From the NCBI GenBank assembly GCA_902773895.1, contig CACYGB010000016.1, positions 1 to 33,863 on the forward strand: a stretch of 33,863 nucleotides of DNA. The letters run 5' to 3'. The translations under genes were made by a program, and so were the position numbers. The notes below the pieces were generated by a model, which was given only the letters and a program-made list of their open reading frames with translations, was not told where the DNA came from and ran no database searches. Each line of letters starts with the position of its first letter. Position 1 is the first letter of the stretch. Shown here one piece after another: positions 15,306 to 23,875 of the stretch. This DNA is from an uncultured Eubacteriales bacterium (lineage in GTDB: Bacteria; Bacillota; Clostridia; Christensenellales; Aristaeellaceae).

Positions 15306-15668
15306 TCACGTCTGATCCGGGTAATCCCAGAAACCGCCCTTGTGAAAATTTTCATTTCCCAGCGGCGTTGCAGTCAGCCGGAAGATCACGCACCCGTCGG
15401 GGCACACAAGGGTTTTGGAATACTTTCCGTCCCCGCCGACGTTTTCCAGGTCGCCGCCGCTTCGCACGGCTTCCATCAAAGGATAAAGCATCATCATGGT
15501 TTTGGAGCAGATGCCGTATCCGTCCCGATTGACGGGGCAGCCGTAGGTGCAGGTGTACTGATCGCCGATTTCTTCTCCGTTGCGGCAATACCGTTCCGTG
15601 TGATCGCCGCGCAGAAAACCGGTCACTTCAACCTTGAATTCATATTCTTCGTCATACCATTTTTTCAT
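15306..15668 (-). CDS. TIGR04076-family protein
   Basis: This small cytoplasmic protein of 120 residues belongs by pattern to a conserved family of unknown function. Features are an N-terminal K-V-E-V-T strand, C-x-x-G-x-x-x-G-D (28-36), G-I-C then a helix with LYPLMEAVRSGGD, and VCPDGCVIFRL near the C-terminus. The protein is rich in cysteine (six), some in pairs, so a metal or cluster may be bound; this is inference. The ATG at 15668 has AGGAGG about 8 bases upstream. The gene is single and lies between the ends of two unrelated units. No clear promoter could be assigned in 15669-15735. Confidence 0.75.
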   Translation of the reverse strand: MKKWYDEEYEFKVEVTGFLRGDHTERYCRNGEEIGDQYTCTYGCPVNRDGYGICSKTMMMLYPLMEAVRSGGDLENVGGDGKYSKTLVCPDGCVIFRLTATPLGNENFHKGGFWDYPDQT

Positions 15669-15734
15669 GCGCTGCCTCCTGCCTGCGTTTGAGATGAGTA
15701 CGGGAGAATGTATCCGGGAAGGATTCCCGGAATG

Positions 15735-15782
15735 AAAACGGGGGAAACCGCCCTCTTCCGTCCAAGATGGGGTTCCCCCGAA
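15735..15782 (-). terminator. Terminator of the tilS-to-vanW gene block
   Basis: On the minus strand CGGGGGAACC and GGTTTCCCCCG form a stem with a loop of about 21 bases, followed by TTTTC. It begins 17 bases after the vanW stop. Confidence 0.75.
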
Positions 15783-15798
15783 TTGTTTGTTCAGATCG

Positions 15799-17328
15799 CT
15801 ACATATCCCGGTCCATGGTGCCCGTCAGGTAAACCTCCTCCCGGGGCTTGCAGGTGTCCCGGCTCACCAGCGTTTCGCTGACCAGCGCGTTTCCTTCCCA
15901 GCGCTGCAGGTAGGTTTCGTTCACAAAGCCGTCCCGGGCCTTGCGGATCAGGTACGGTTCCTCATCCTTATAGGTGACGTAGGAGTGGGCGGTGTCCGGC
16001 TGATAGGTGGGGATCAGCGGCGCGATGGTGGTTTCCACCGTTTCCGTGCGCAGGGTGTAGCGGACGTTGTCGCCCAGGCTGGGCCCGTAAATGCACACTT
16101 CGGTTTCAAACTTGTTTTTCTTGGGCTCCCGCACATGGGCGGTCAGGTACACGGTTCCGGAGGATGTGTTGCGGAACACCAGATCCAACCGGCCGTACAC
16201 CACCGTGGCGTCCTGGCCGAAGGTGGTATAGGACACGGGATCGGAGTGGGACGTGCGGCTCAGAATCTCCATGCCGGACTGCAGGGCCGCCAGGTACACC
16301 GTGGTGCTGGCCTGGCAAACGCCGCCGCCGATGCCCATCACTTCCAGGCCCGTCTGATACTCGATGGCGTATTTGTAGCCGTTTTCCAGGGTGCGCGCCA
16401 GGGTGGCGTTATTGAAGCTGAAGCGTTTTCCGGGCTCGATGGTTTTGCCGTTGATGCGGGAAAACGCGGTGCGGATATTGCTGGTGCGCTCCGCTGTGGA
16501 GGTGGAGGAAATGGGCGTGGTGGCCTTGCACAGCAGCGTCACCTGCTTGCGTACGTCCGCGGCCGTCACCTTGGGGGCGATGGATTGCGGAACGATTTCC
16601 AGCGCGCCGCCTTTTCCTTCCGCCGCCATGGACAGGATCTGCTGCTTCAGCGCGTCGGTGTCCAGGGTGGAACCGTAGATCTCATCCTGGATGATGAACG
16701 GGTCGTCCAGATCCGGATAGAAATACGCCACGTAGGCGTCGGTGGGTTCGTAGGTCAATTGCGCTTTGATCTGGGACAGGATGGCGTCCAGATGCTCGTC
16801 GGTCATAGCGCTTTGGGTGGTGTAGGCGTGGTACGGCTCCGCGGTCAATTGGTCCAGCGCCTGCTTGCGCTCCTCCAGCGTGCCGGTTTTGCCCATCTGG
16901 TACAGGCTCTGCAGCAGGGTGTAGATCTGCCCCACGTCCGTATGGACGCCCAGAGTGTCGTAAGACAGCGTATAGAATACATGGCCTTTGTACGTCAGCT
17001 GCAGGTTCCAGCCTTCCTGGCGGGCGGTGGCGTGCTGAACCACGGCGTCGATGCCCTGCTGGGCGGACATGCCGCCGATGGCGATGCCGTCCACGTAAAT
17101 GTTGGGCAGATATACATTTTGCACGGCTTCCACTTCGGCCGCCAGCGCCTGGCGTTCCCGGTTCGCTTCCATGGCGTTGCGCCCCGCGATCACGCCTACG
17201 ATGATCCCTGCCACAACAACCACCGAAACGAGGGAGGCGATCAGCGCCTTGACGCCTTTGCCCATGCCCTTTTTCCGGCCCGGCTTATTCTGTTGAGAGG
17301 GAGGCCGATAGCCTTGCTGATAGTACAT
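15799..17328 (-). CDS. VanW family protein with peptidoglycan-binding-4-like region
   Basis: This is a membrane-anchored extracellular protein of 509 residues. A short basic cytoplasmic N-terminus is followed by one membrane segment (about 26-48). The middle (about 60-270) resembles the repeated domain called peptidoglycan-binding 4. The VanW domain follows (about 285-415), with NIRTAFSRINGKTIEPGKRFSFN, the glycine-rich GIGGGVCQASTTVYLAAL containing an invariant cysteine, and HSDPVSYTTFGQDATVVYG. VanW was named from a vancomycin-resistance cluster, but its biochemical role is not established; a cell-wall role is likely. GAGGT lies 11 bases upstream of the ATG. It is 38 bases from the PHP gene, with no hairpin between, so it is probably the last gene of that operon. 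Confidence 0.93.
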   Translation of the reverse strand: MYYQQGYRPPSQQNKPGRKKGMGKGVKALIASLVSVVVVAGIIVGVIAGRNAMEANRERQALAAEVEAVQNVYLPNIYVDGIAIGGMSAQQGIDAVVQHATARQEGWNLQLTYKGHVFYTLSYDTLGVHTDVGQIYTLLQSLYQMGKTGTLEERKQALDQLTAEPYHAYTTQSAMTDEHLDAILSQIKAQLTYEPTDAYVAYFYPDLDDPFIIQDEIYGSTLDTDALKQQILSMAAEGKGGALEIVPQSIAPKVTAADVRKQVTLLCKATTPISSTSTAERTSNIRTAFSRINGKTIEPGKRFSFNNATLARTLENGYKYAIEYQTGLEVMGIGGGVCQASTTVYLAALQSGMEILSRTSHSDPVSYTTFGQDATVVYGRLDLVFRNTSSGTVYLTAHVREPKKNKFETEVCIYGPSLGDNVRYTLRTETVETTIAPLIPTYQPDTAHSYVTYKDEEPYLIRKARDGFVNETYLQRWEGNALVSETLVSRDTCKPREEVYLTGTMDRDM

Positions 17329-17366
17329 GAATGAATTACCTCGATGGATTGGAATCCGGAATGATT

Positions 17367-18215
17367 TCAGGTGTGCTTTTGCTTCTTCACGGCTTCAAAC
17401 AGCGCCCAGGCGTCGTCCCCGGCGGTGCGCCAGGCGGGAATGGTTTCGCCGATCAGGCCGTGGCCCGGCGTGCCGTCGTGGTAGTCGCTGCCGCCGGTTA
17501 CCAGCAGCCCGCGTTCCCGGGCGATCCGGTCCCACATGGGGTAGTTTTCCTGATTGGCGGGGTGGTACACTTCCATCCCCATCAATCCCGCGTCCTGCCA
17601 CACATCCAGCATGGGCGTCAGCTTTTCCTGGGGCCAGCGGATCAGCCCGGGATGGGCCGCCACCGGCACGGCATGCCGCTCCCGGAGCATGGTTATGGCC
17701 TTGGAAGCGGCGAAGTATGCCCGGGGCACATAGGCGGGGCAGCCCTTGCCGATCAGGCGGCGGAAGGCGTCCTGGTTATCCCGGGCATAGCCTTTGGCCA
17801 CCAGCGCCCTGGCCAAATGCGGGCGGCCGATGCTGGCGCCGGCGTTTTCCATGATCTCGTCCAGGGGCAAATCATAGCCCAGATCCAGCAAACGCTGTCC
17901 CATGGTGCGGAAGCGCTGGATGCGTTCTTCCTCCATTTGCTGAAAGAACGCGGAAAGCACCGGGTCATCCTGCTGTACGCCGTAGCCCAGGATATGTACC
18001 TCTTCGTCGCCCTCGGTGCTGATTTCCACACCGGGCAAAAAGGCCAGGCCCCGCTCGTAGGCGGCGTCCGCCGCCTGCGCCAGGCCGGCCATAGTGTCGT
18101 GATCCGTGACGGAAAACATGGTTACATCAGCCCGCTGCACCAGCCGGGCCAGTTCCCACGGGGTGCACGTTCCGTCCGAGAACGTGCTGTGCATGTGCAG
18201 ATCGGGGCGCATCAT
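17367..18215 (-). CDS. PHP-domain phosphoesterase (TrpH/YciV-like)
   Basis: This cytoplasmic metal-dependent phosphoesterase of the PHP superfamily has 282 residues. The metal ligands are seen in [11 protein letters not shown] (5-15), VTDHDT (37-42), the glutamate in LPGVEIS, HILGYG, AAHPG and SDYHDG. Relatives act on 3',5'-nucleoside bisphosphates or the 5' ends of short RNAs. Which substrate applies here cannot be decided from sequence. The ATG overlaps the stop codon of ftsH (ATGA), so translation is coupled. A second ATG follows immediately. Pairing with ftsH in one transcript is not required by known function and may simply reflect operon growth. Confidence 0.93.
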   Translation of the reverse strand: MMRPDLHMHSTFSDGTCTPWELARLVQRADVTMFSVTDHDTMAGLAQAADAAYERGLAFLPGVEISTEGDEEVHILGYGVQQDDPVLSAFFQQMEEERIQRFRTMGQRLLDLGYDLPLDEIMENAGASIGRPHLARALVAKGYARDNQDAFRRLIGKGCPAYVPRAYFAASKAITMLRERHAVPVAAHPGLIRWPQEKLTPMLDVWQDAGLMGMEVYHPANQENYPMWDRIARERGLLVTGGSDYHDGTPGHGLIGETIPAWRTAGDDAWALFEAVKKQKHT

Positions 18216-20125
18216 GCTTCCGTATCCCCAACGATTTCAGCTTGTTCAGGCGTGTTTTCGTCCTGCGCAGGCGCGACAAAGGACAGGAAATCTTCCCGGG
18301 TGACGGTTTCTTTTTCAATCAGCATTTCCGCCAGGCCCTTCAGCTGGTCCATATGGTCGCGCAGGATCTGAAGCGCTTCCTGATATGCGCTGTTCAGGAT
18401 GGCGCGCACTTCCCGGTCGATGAGGGCGGCGGTTTCTTCGCTGTATTCGCGGCTCTGGCCGAATTCCATGCCCACGAACACTTCCTGGTCGTTGCCCAGG
18501 TACACGGTGCCCAGCTTGTCGCTCATGCCAAAGCGGGTCACCATGCTGCGGGCCAGTTCCGTGGCGCGCTGCAGGTCGTTCAAAGCGCCGGTGCAGATGT
18601 CGTCCTGGGTCAGGCTTTCGGCGGCGCGGCCACCCAGCATCATGGTGATGCGCTGCAGCAGGCTTTGCTTTCCCTGATGGTCATATTCCTTTTCAGGCAG
18701 GGCCAGCGTCATGCCGGCGGCCTGGCCCCGGGGCACCACGGTGATCATGTGCACATCGTCGCACAGGGGCAGGAAATGGCCCACGATGGCGTGGCCCGCT
18801 TCGTGGTACGCCGTGATGCGCCGGTCTTCCTCCAGCACCTTGTGGCTGCGCTTTTCGGGGCCCATCTGGATGCGCTCCACCGCTTCGATCAGGTGCGCCT
18901 GGGTGATCTGCGTGGATTTTTCCCGGGCGGCCTGGATGGCGCCTTCGTTCATGATGTTTTCCAGGTCGGCGCCGGTGGCGTAGGGGGTACGCTTGGCAAT
19001 ATTGTCCAGATCCACGTCGTCGGCCAGGGGCTTGCCCTGGGAATGCACCTTCAAAATGGCGATGCGGCCGTTGACGTCCGGATAATTGACGGTGACCTGC
19101 CGGTCAAACCGGCCGGGACGCAGCAACGCGGGATCCAGGATGTCCCGCCGGTTGGTGGCGGCCATCACGATCACGCCTTCATTGGCGGTAAAGCCGTCCA
19201 TTTCCACCAGCAGCTGGTTCAGGGTCTGCTCCCTTTCATCATGACCGCCGCCCAGGCCGGCGCCGCGGTGACGGCCCACGGCGTCGATTTCGTCGATGAA
19301 CACGATGCTGGGGGCGTTGCGCTTGGCCTGGTCAAATAAGTCGCGCACGCGGCTGGCGCCGACGCCCACGAACATTTCCACAAAGTCCGAACCGGAAATG
19401 GAGAAGAAGGGCACGTTGGCTTCCCCGGCTACGGCCTTGGCCAGCAGCGTTTTTCCGGTGCCCGGAGGGCCCACCAGCAGCACGCCCTTGGGGATGCGGG
19501 CGCCCAGATCCACATAGTGCTTGGGATTTTTCAGGAAGTCCACAATTTCCTTGAGTTCTTCCTTTTCTTCATCCGCGCCGGCCACGTGGGAGAAGTTCAC
19601 CTTGTTCTTGCTGGGGTCCACCATGGCGGCCCGGCTTTTGCCAAAGTTCATCACTTTGCCGCCGCCGCCCGTCTGCTGGCGCATGATGTACCACCACATC
19701 ACCATCAAAAGAACCATGGGGATCATGTAGGGCAGGATCTCCACATACCACGGCGTCACGATGGGAGCCAGGTATTCGATGTCAAAATCCAGGTCGTTGA
19801 CGCTGACGGTGTCCACGCTCACGCCCTTGCTGTTGGCGGCCATGGTCAGCACGGTGCTGTAAAAATCCGGGCCGATGGTGGTTTCAAAATCGTAGCGTTT
19901 GGGGTAATCGGCCAGGGAAACCAGGCTGGTTTTGTTCCGGCCCACCAGGGACGTGCCCCGGATGGATACCCGGTCCACCTCGCCCTTTTCGATTTTCTGC
20001 AGCAGATCGGGGTATTCGATCCGCAGGTTCACGGTATTCATGCCGTTGGACAGCACTGCGATCAGGAAAATGAAAGCGGCGATCATGACCGCATAACCCA
20101 GCAGGCCGCGAGATACTTTGCGCAA
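18212..20125 (-). CDS. ftsH: ATP-dependent zinc metalloprotease FtsH
   Basis: FtsH is a membrane-bound hexameric AAA+ protease that removes misfolded and regulatory proteins. The 637-residue product has two membrane segments (about 9-27 and 130-148) around an extracellular domain. It then has Walker A GPPGTGKT (219-226), Walker [11 protein letters not shown] (275-284), the arginine-finger region RPGRFDR and the zinc motif HEAGH (441-445). A TTG start is used at 20125, with AGGAGG 8 bases upstream. Its promoter lies between hpt and ftsH, so it can be expressed apart from tilS-hpt. The PHP gene overlaps its 3' end. The tilS-hpt-ftsH order is the standard Firmicute arrangement. Confidence 0.98.
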   Translation of the reverse strand: MRKVSRGLLGYAVMIAAFIFLIAVLSNGMNTVNLRIEYPDLLQKIEKGEVDRVSIRGTSLVGRNKTSLVSLADYPKRYDFETTIGPDFYSTVLTMAANSKGVSVDTVSVNDLDFDIEYLAPIVTPWYVEILPYMIPMVLLMVMWWYIMRQQTGGGGKVMNFGKSRAAMVDPSKNKVNFSHVAGADEEKEELKEIVDFLKNPKHYVDLGARIPKGVLLVGPPGTGKTLLAKAVAGEANVPFFSISGSDFVEMFVGVGASRVRDLFDQAKRNAPSIVFIDEIDAVGRHRGAGLGGGHDEREQTLNQLLVEMDGFTANEGVIVMAATNRRDILDPALLRPGRFDRQVTVNYPDVNGRIAILKVHSQGKPLADDVDLDNIAKRTPYATGADLENIMNEGAIQAAREKSTQITQAHLIEAVERIQMGPEKRSHKVLEEDRRITAYHEAGHAIVGHFLPLCDDVHMITVVPRGQAAGMTLALPEKEYDHQGKQSLLQRITMMLGGRAAESLTQDDICTGALNDLQRATELARSMVTRFGMSDKLGTVYLGNDQEVFVGMEFGQSREYSEETAALIDREVRAILNSAYQEALQILRDHMDQLKGLAEMLIEKETVTREDFLSFVAPAQDENTPEQAEIVGDTEA

Positions 20126-20214
20126 AATTCAGTCCTCCTATCATGGGATGGAAAAAGCGGCGCCGGAAAAACCGGAACAGCCGAAAAAGGGAAAGGAAAA
20201 TTTCCCTTCCTACC

Positions 20215-20244
20215 ATTATATCACATCCGTTGCGGGCTTGACAA
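20215..20244 (-). promoter_or_regulatory. Promoter of ftsH
   Basis: On the minus strand TTGTCA (20239-20244), an 18-bp spacer and TATAAT (20215-20220) begin right after the hpt stop and lie 89 bp before the ftsH start. Confidence 0.78.
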
Positions 20245-20248
20245 GATT

Positions 20249-20812
20249 TCAGCTTTCCCCGCCGTAAATTTTCGGGGCCAGCACGCCGATGTCGGGCAGA
20301 TTCCGGTATTTTTCATCGTAATCCAGGCCGTAGCCCACCACGAAGGCGTCCGGGATGTTGAAGCAGTGGTATTTCACTTCCAGCGGCACCACCCGGCGGG
20401 CCGGCTTGTCCAGCAGGGTGGCGATGTTGATGGAAGCGGCCTTGCGGGTGGCCAGCACCTGGGACAGATGGGCCAGGGTGCGTCCGCTGTCCACGATGTC
20501 TTCCACGATCAGCACGTCCCTGCCGCTGATGTCCCGGTCCAGATCCTTGACGATCTTCACGATGCCGCTGGATTTGGTGCCGCCGCCGTAACTGGAGATG
20601 GCCATGAATTCGGTGGTGATGGGCAGATCGATTTCCCGGATCAGGTCGGTGAAAAACACGGAAGCGCCTTTCAGGATGCAGATCAGCACCGGTTCCTTTC
20701 CGGCGTAATCCTGCGTGATTTGACGGCCCAGGGCCCGCACCGCTTCGGCAATTTCCTCCCGGGTCACCAAAACCTTGGTCAGGTCCTGGTACAGGCAGGC
20801 GTTGGTGTTCAT
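20249..20812 (-). CDS. hpt: Hypoxanthine phosphoribosyltransferase
   Basis: This purine-salvage enzyme joins hypoxanthine or guanine to PRPP, forming IMP or GMP in the cytoplasm. The 187-residue length is normal. The PRPP-binding motif VLIVEDIVDSGRTL lies at 100-113. ILKGASVFFTDLIREI (46-61) and FVVGYGLDYDEKYRNLPDIGVL near the C-terminus, which contacts the base, are also characteristic. The start at 20812 overlaps the tilS stop by 4 bases (ATGA), and AAAGGAG lies about 10 bases upstream inside tilS. It is the second gene of the tilS-hpt pair. Confidence 0.97.
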   Translation of the reverse strand: MNTNACLYQDLTKVLVTREEIAEAVRALGRQITQDYAGKEPVLICILKGASVFFTDLIREIDLPITTEFMAISSYGGGTKSSGIVKIVKDLDRDISGRDVLIVEDIVDSGRTLAHLSQVLATRKAASINIATLLDKPARRVVPLEVKYHCFNIPDAFVVGYGLDYDEKYRNLPDIGVLAPKIYGGES

Positions 20813-22161
20813 TGGTCATCCACTCCTTTTGTGTCGGTATTCGGAAAGGGCGTGCCGGCGTCAAACGGCAAAAACCCCCGGTATTCGATGAGAACGGCGT
20901 CCGTGCCGCCGGCGACCCGCGCGCTTTCCGACGGCCCCACGCCGATCGCCCAGATCACCTCCTGCCCGATGCACAGCAGGGGCAGGCAGGCGCGGAAGGG
21001 CTGCGGAACCTTTTTATTGACGAAATAATCCTGCAGGGACTGATGCCCTCCGGCCCCCAGAGGCCGGATGCGGTCGCCGGTACGCCAAGTGCGCAAAACG
21101 CACTGCGCAAAGCAATCCCGAGGCATGGCCTGCGTTCGCTTGCCGTCGCCCCGGGTGCCGTCAAAAGGCAAAACAGACGGCGCTGCCAGCGCGATCGGGG
21201 GAAAGCGCATGCCTGCCGGGGGCAGGAAATGCAGCCTGTCCGCCGTGCAGGACGCCCGCCACCCCTCCGGCAGGTTGACCGTGGCGCCGGGCAGCGCGGC
21301 ATCCAGCGCTTCCGTTTGGGCAAAGGACAGCTTCACGGGGCAAATCATACGCAGCACGCGGCGGCGCAGCGCGGGATGCAGCGTCCGTAGCGGCTCATAG
21401 CGCAGCCACCGCACCGGGTCCAGGAGGCAGCCGTTCAGGCGAAGGAAGCGCCGGGCCTCCCGGGACAGATAATCGTTTTCGTCCGCCAGGATCCCCGCGG
21501 CCCGGCCCATGGCTTCTTCGGCGTCCGGGATCCGCTCCGCAATCACGGGCAGCACCCGGTGACGAAGAAAGTTGCGCAGGTAATCGTCTTCGGCGTTGGT
21601 GGCGTCCTCCCGCCAGGCAAGACCCTGCTGCCGCAGCGCGCTGCGGATCACGCCGGGGTCCGCCGTCAGAAGGGGCCGCCAGAAGGTAACACCGCCGGAA
21701 TCTGCGCGCGCGCTGTATTCCGCCATGCCGGTAAGGCCTTCCGCGCCGCTGCCGCGGAACAGGTGCAGCAGCATCGTTTCCGCCTGGTCCCGCCGGTGAT
21801 GGGCCAGCGCCAGGCAGCAATTCCCCTGATGGGCCAGCGCCTGCAGGATGGCGTCATAGCGGGCGTTCCGGGCTTCCTCCTCGCTGCTTCCCCGCAAATG
21901 CACGCGCAGGACGCGGCAGGGAACTGACAGCTTTTCGCACAGCGCCGCCACGAACGCCGCGTCCTGTTGGGATTCGGCCCGGAGCCCGTGATCCACGTGC
22001 ACGGCGGACAGGGCAAAGACCTCCTGCGCGGAAAGCGCGTGCAGCGCCCACAGCAGCGCCACCGAATCGGCGCCGCCGGACACCGCGGCCGTCACCTTGG
22101 CCGGGCGGTTCTTTTGCCAGGACCGGCGCACGGTTTCCCGTAAAAAAGCAAAATCGTCCAT
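20809..22161 (-). CDS. tilS: tRNA(Ile)-lysidine synthase
   Basis: TilS uses ATP and lysine to change the wobble cytidine of the CAU-anticodon tRNA(Ile) into lysidine, which makes it read AUA codons; it is essential. The 450-residue protein starts with a short helix and the PP-loop SGGADS (28-33). It continues with VDHGLRAES, LALAHHRRDQAETMLLHLFRGSG and W-R-E-D-A-T-N, and ends with the TilS C-terminal domains (RTWRTGDRIRP...QDYFVNKKVP). The ATG at 22161 is chosen by family length. The frame runs on upstream to 22566, but that part is antisense to another gene. There is no ribosome site before this ATG, and the promoter -10 box ends only 8 bases upstream, so a leaderless mRNA is likely. Confidence 0.95.
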   Translation of the reverse strand: MDDFAFLRETVRRSWQKNRPAKVTAAVSGGADSVALLWALHALSAQEVFALSAVHVDHGLRAESQQDAAFVAALCEKLSVPCRVLRVHLRGSSEEEARNARYDAILQALAHQGNCCLALAHHRRDQAETMLLHLFRGSGAEGLTGMAEYSARADSGGVTFWRPLLTADPGVIRSALRQQGLAWREDATNAEDDYLRNFLRHRVLPVIAERIPDAEEAMGRAAGILADENDYLSREARRFLRLNGCLLDPVRWLRYEPLRTLHPALRRRVLRMICPVKLSFAQTEALDAALPGATVNLPEGWRASCTADRLHFLPPAGMRFPPIALAAPSVLPFDGTRGDGKRTQAMPRDCFAQCVLRTWRTGDRIRPLGAGGHQSLQDYFVNKKVPQPFRACLPLLCIGQEVIWAIGVGPSESARVAGGTDAVLIEYRGFLPFDAGTPFPNTDTKGVDDQ

Positions 22162-22169
22162 ACGGGGAT

Positions 22170-22198
22170 ATTGTACCCCGCCGGACGTTGAAACGCAA
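22170..22198 (-). promoter_or_regulatory. Promoter of tilS-hpt, probably giving a leaderless mRNA
   Basis: On the minus strand TTGCGT (22193-22198), a 17-bp spacer and TACAAT (22170-22175) lie just 8 bases before the tilS ATG. A normal start distance puts +1 at or within two bases of the A of ATG. The -10 box lies inside an inverted repeat (GGGGTACAATATCCCC). Confidence 0.65.
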
Positions 22199-22349
22199 GG
22201 GAAAAAGGCGGATTTAACAGATTCGTTACGTTTGGAAAAAAGAGGGGGAATCTTTGCACCGCGGCTTTGCAGGCGCATAGGATGAGGGTGAAGGCGGCGG
22301 AACCGACGCTGCCTGACAAAACGGATTCTTTTTGAAGGAGGCGCTTGCG

Positions 22350-23107
22350 ATGCCTTTCTACTCCTACAAAAACGCCAATCCCTCCAGCGTGCCCGGCATG
22401 GTGAACGGAAACGTTCTGGACGGACTGAACGAAAAAATCTGCGTTCAGGTGCAGCGGGTGTACGACAGCTGCTTGCAGCAGGAGCAACTGACCAACGTGA
22501 ACGTGACCATTTCCAGCTATGCGCAGGTGGTGACCAACTGCACCACGGAAACCGTGCCGCCTGCATCCGCGCCTGTGGCGCCCATCACGTTTGAAAGCTG
22601 CCGCTCCAGCACCATGGATGTGGATATTGGCAACCTGAGCGTGGAACGCCCGGCCGACCGGCCTTGCTTTGCCCGAGTGCGGGGGCAGATCTAAATTCCC
22701 ATTGACATTCTGTTCACCGACAGCCGCTGCCAGGAGTACATCGGCAAGGGCGTGGTGACGGTGAACAAGGATGTGCTTCTGGCCGTTTCCGATGAATCCA
22801 TCGTGCCTTTCCGGCTGGAGGGCATGGCCAGCGCGGTGTGCGTGGCAGGCAGCTACCAGGGGGACAACACCTCACTGTCTGCGTAACCGTGGTGCTCAAG
22901 GCGCTTGCCAAGGTGGAGATCCTGATCCCCAGCTACGGCTTTTGCCCGATTCCGCCCTGCGAGGAATTCGCCGACGCCATATGCGACGGATTTTTCAGCC
23001 TGCCGCTTTTCCCGCCGTCCACCCTGTGCGACGAAAACGCCGTCAGCGGGAATCAGGCCAACAGCTGCGGCTGCTGCTGCGGGTGCCGGCGGAATACCGC
23101 CAACTGA
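22350..23107 (+). pseudogene. Broken gene for a conserved cysteine-rich Clostridia protein (nonsense plus frameshift)
   Basis: The reading starts well (AAGGAGG 8 bases before ATG 22350; MPFYSYKNANPSSV) and stops at TAA 22692-22694 after 114 residues. The same frame then goes on sensibly for 60 codons (IPIDILFTDSRC...VAGSYQGDN). Near 22871-22873 the sense shifts by one frame into TVCVTVVLKALAKVEIL...IPPCEEF and ends in a cysteine cluster (SCGCCCGC) at 23107. Restoring CAA for TAA, and one lost T (ACC-TTC-ACT), gives a continuous product of 252 residues. I do not know its function; the layout recalls a conserved Clostridia hypothetical family that may be spore- or surface-linked. It is either a recent pseudogene or two sequencing errors. 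The 188 bp upstream contain no firm promoter. Confidence 0.8.
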
Positions 23108-23120
23108 CCCCGGAAAACAA

Positions 23121-23148
23121 GGGGAGAGGATCGCTTCGTCCTCTCCCC
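23121..23148. terminator. Shared convergent hairpin
   Basis: GGGGAGAGGA-TCGCTTCG-TCCTCTCCCC is a perfect 10-bp stem between the end of the broken gene and the end of ogt. T-rich sequence follows in both directions. Confidence 0.82.
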
Positions 23149-23152
23149 GCTT

Positions 23153-23602
23153 TCATTTGTTTCTTTCCAGCGCCAGCAGGAACTGCTTTTTGTCCAGCCC
23201 GCCGGTGTAGCCGCCCCATTGTCCGCCGGCCGCCACGACCCGGTGGCAGGGGATCACGATGGGCAGCGGATTTCGCCCGTTGGCGCCGCCTACCGCCCGG
23301 CAGGCCCGGGGACAGCCCATGCGGGCGGCCTGCTGGCCGTAGGTGATCGTTTCCCCGTAAGGGATGCGCTGCAATTCGGCCCACGCAGCCTGTTGGAAGG
23401 CCGTGCCCCGGGGACGCAGGGGAAGGGAAAACGCGGTGCGTTTTCCGGCGAAATATTCGTTCAGCTGCTTTTCCGCTTCCCGGAGCAGCGGCGTTGCGGG
23501 AGAAAGGGGGCCGGCGCCCGGGGTGTAGTCGATCCGGGTCAGGGCGCCGTTTTCCTCCGTCAGGGTCAGCATGCCCAGGGGCGAAGGCAGGACAGCGATC
23601 AT
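23153..23602 (-). CDS. ogt: Methylated-DNA--protein-cysteine methyltransferase
   Basis: This suicide DNA-repair protein removes the methyl group from O6-methylguanine onto its own cysteine. The 149-residue protein contains the acceptor site IPCHRVV, with Cys119. The helix-turn-helix and arginine finger lie in IPYGETITYGQQAARMGCPRACRAVG (80-105). N-G-R-N-P-L-P-I-V-I leads into the active site. The C-terminal GGYTGGLDKKQFLLALE is also typical. GGAGG lies 6 bases before the ATG at 23602. The N-terminal domain is of the short Ogt form, without the Ada regulatory part. It is a single gene, divergent from the small membrane protein gene. Confidence 0.96.
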   Translation of the reverse strand: MIAVLPSPLGMLTLTEENGALTRIDYTPGAGPLSPATPLLREAEKQLNEYFAGKRTAFSLPLRPRGTAFQQAAWAELQRIPYGETITYGQQAARMGCPRACRAVGGANGRNPLPIVIPCHRVVAAGGQWGGYTGGLDKKQFLLALERNK

Positions 23603-23671
23603 GGCGAACCTCCAAAATGCAAAAATTGTTAAAGATTGCGGAAAAATGTAGAAATGATTTCAATTTTGTTG

Positions 23672-23677
23672 TATAAT
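23672..23677 (+). promoter_or_regulatory. -10 box before the small membrane protein gene
   Basis: TATAAT at 23672-23677 lies 30 bp before the ATG at 23708, in AT-rich DNA. No good -35 box is at the expected distance (TAGAAA, 23649-23654), so the promoter may need an activator. Confidence 0.5.
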
Positions 23678-23707
23678 GGAATTGGCAATATGAAAGGAGG
23701 CAGACCC

Positions 23708-23875
23708 ATGAGCAGCGCGACCGCGACCACCCGGAAAGAGCATCCCCGGCGCTACCGCATGCGCAGGCTGAGCCTGTGGCATCGCTTTGTGCTGCTGGTG
23801 GGCTATGCCACCATCCTGTATGCCCTGGTGCGGGGCGTTGTGTATGTGCTGGTTTTGCTGGAGGGCGCGGTATGA
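23708..23875 (+). CDS. Small single-span membrane protein
   Basis: This 55-residue protein of unknown function has a basic N-terminal half (many Arg, Lys and His up to about residue 27). One membrane helix follows (about 28-52: FVLLVGYATILYALVRGVVYVLVLL). AAAGGAGG is 7 bases before the ATG, so it is a genuine translated gene. Its stop overlaps the start of the DUF4230-like gene (ATGA), so the two are translationally coupled and probably act together at the membrane. No homologous family is recognised. Confidence 0.75.
   Translation: MSSATATTRKEHPRRYRMRRLSLWHRFVLLVGYATILYALVRGVVYVLVLLEGAV

Noticed and set aside
15787-17334. Long open frame (515 codons) antisense to vanW, and similar long frames antisense to glyA, ftsH and der
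   Set aside because: They mirror codon positions of GC-rich genes, have low-complexity His/Gly/Gln-rich translations, no ribosome sites and no family motifs.
22262-22290. Possible sporulation-sigma promoter (CATAGGAT-like) before the broken gene
   Set aside because: The -35 element is only a two- or three-base match and cannot be separated from chance.
22162-22566. In-frame N-terminal extension of tilS
   Set aside because: It would lie antisense to another gene and cross the promoter, and the family starts at the ATG at 22161.
22692-22694. TAA as a recoded or programmed stop
   Set aside because: TAA is rarely read through, no recoding signal is seen, and a second unrelated frameshift follows, so gene decay or error is simpler.
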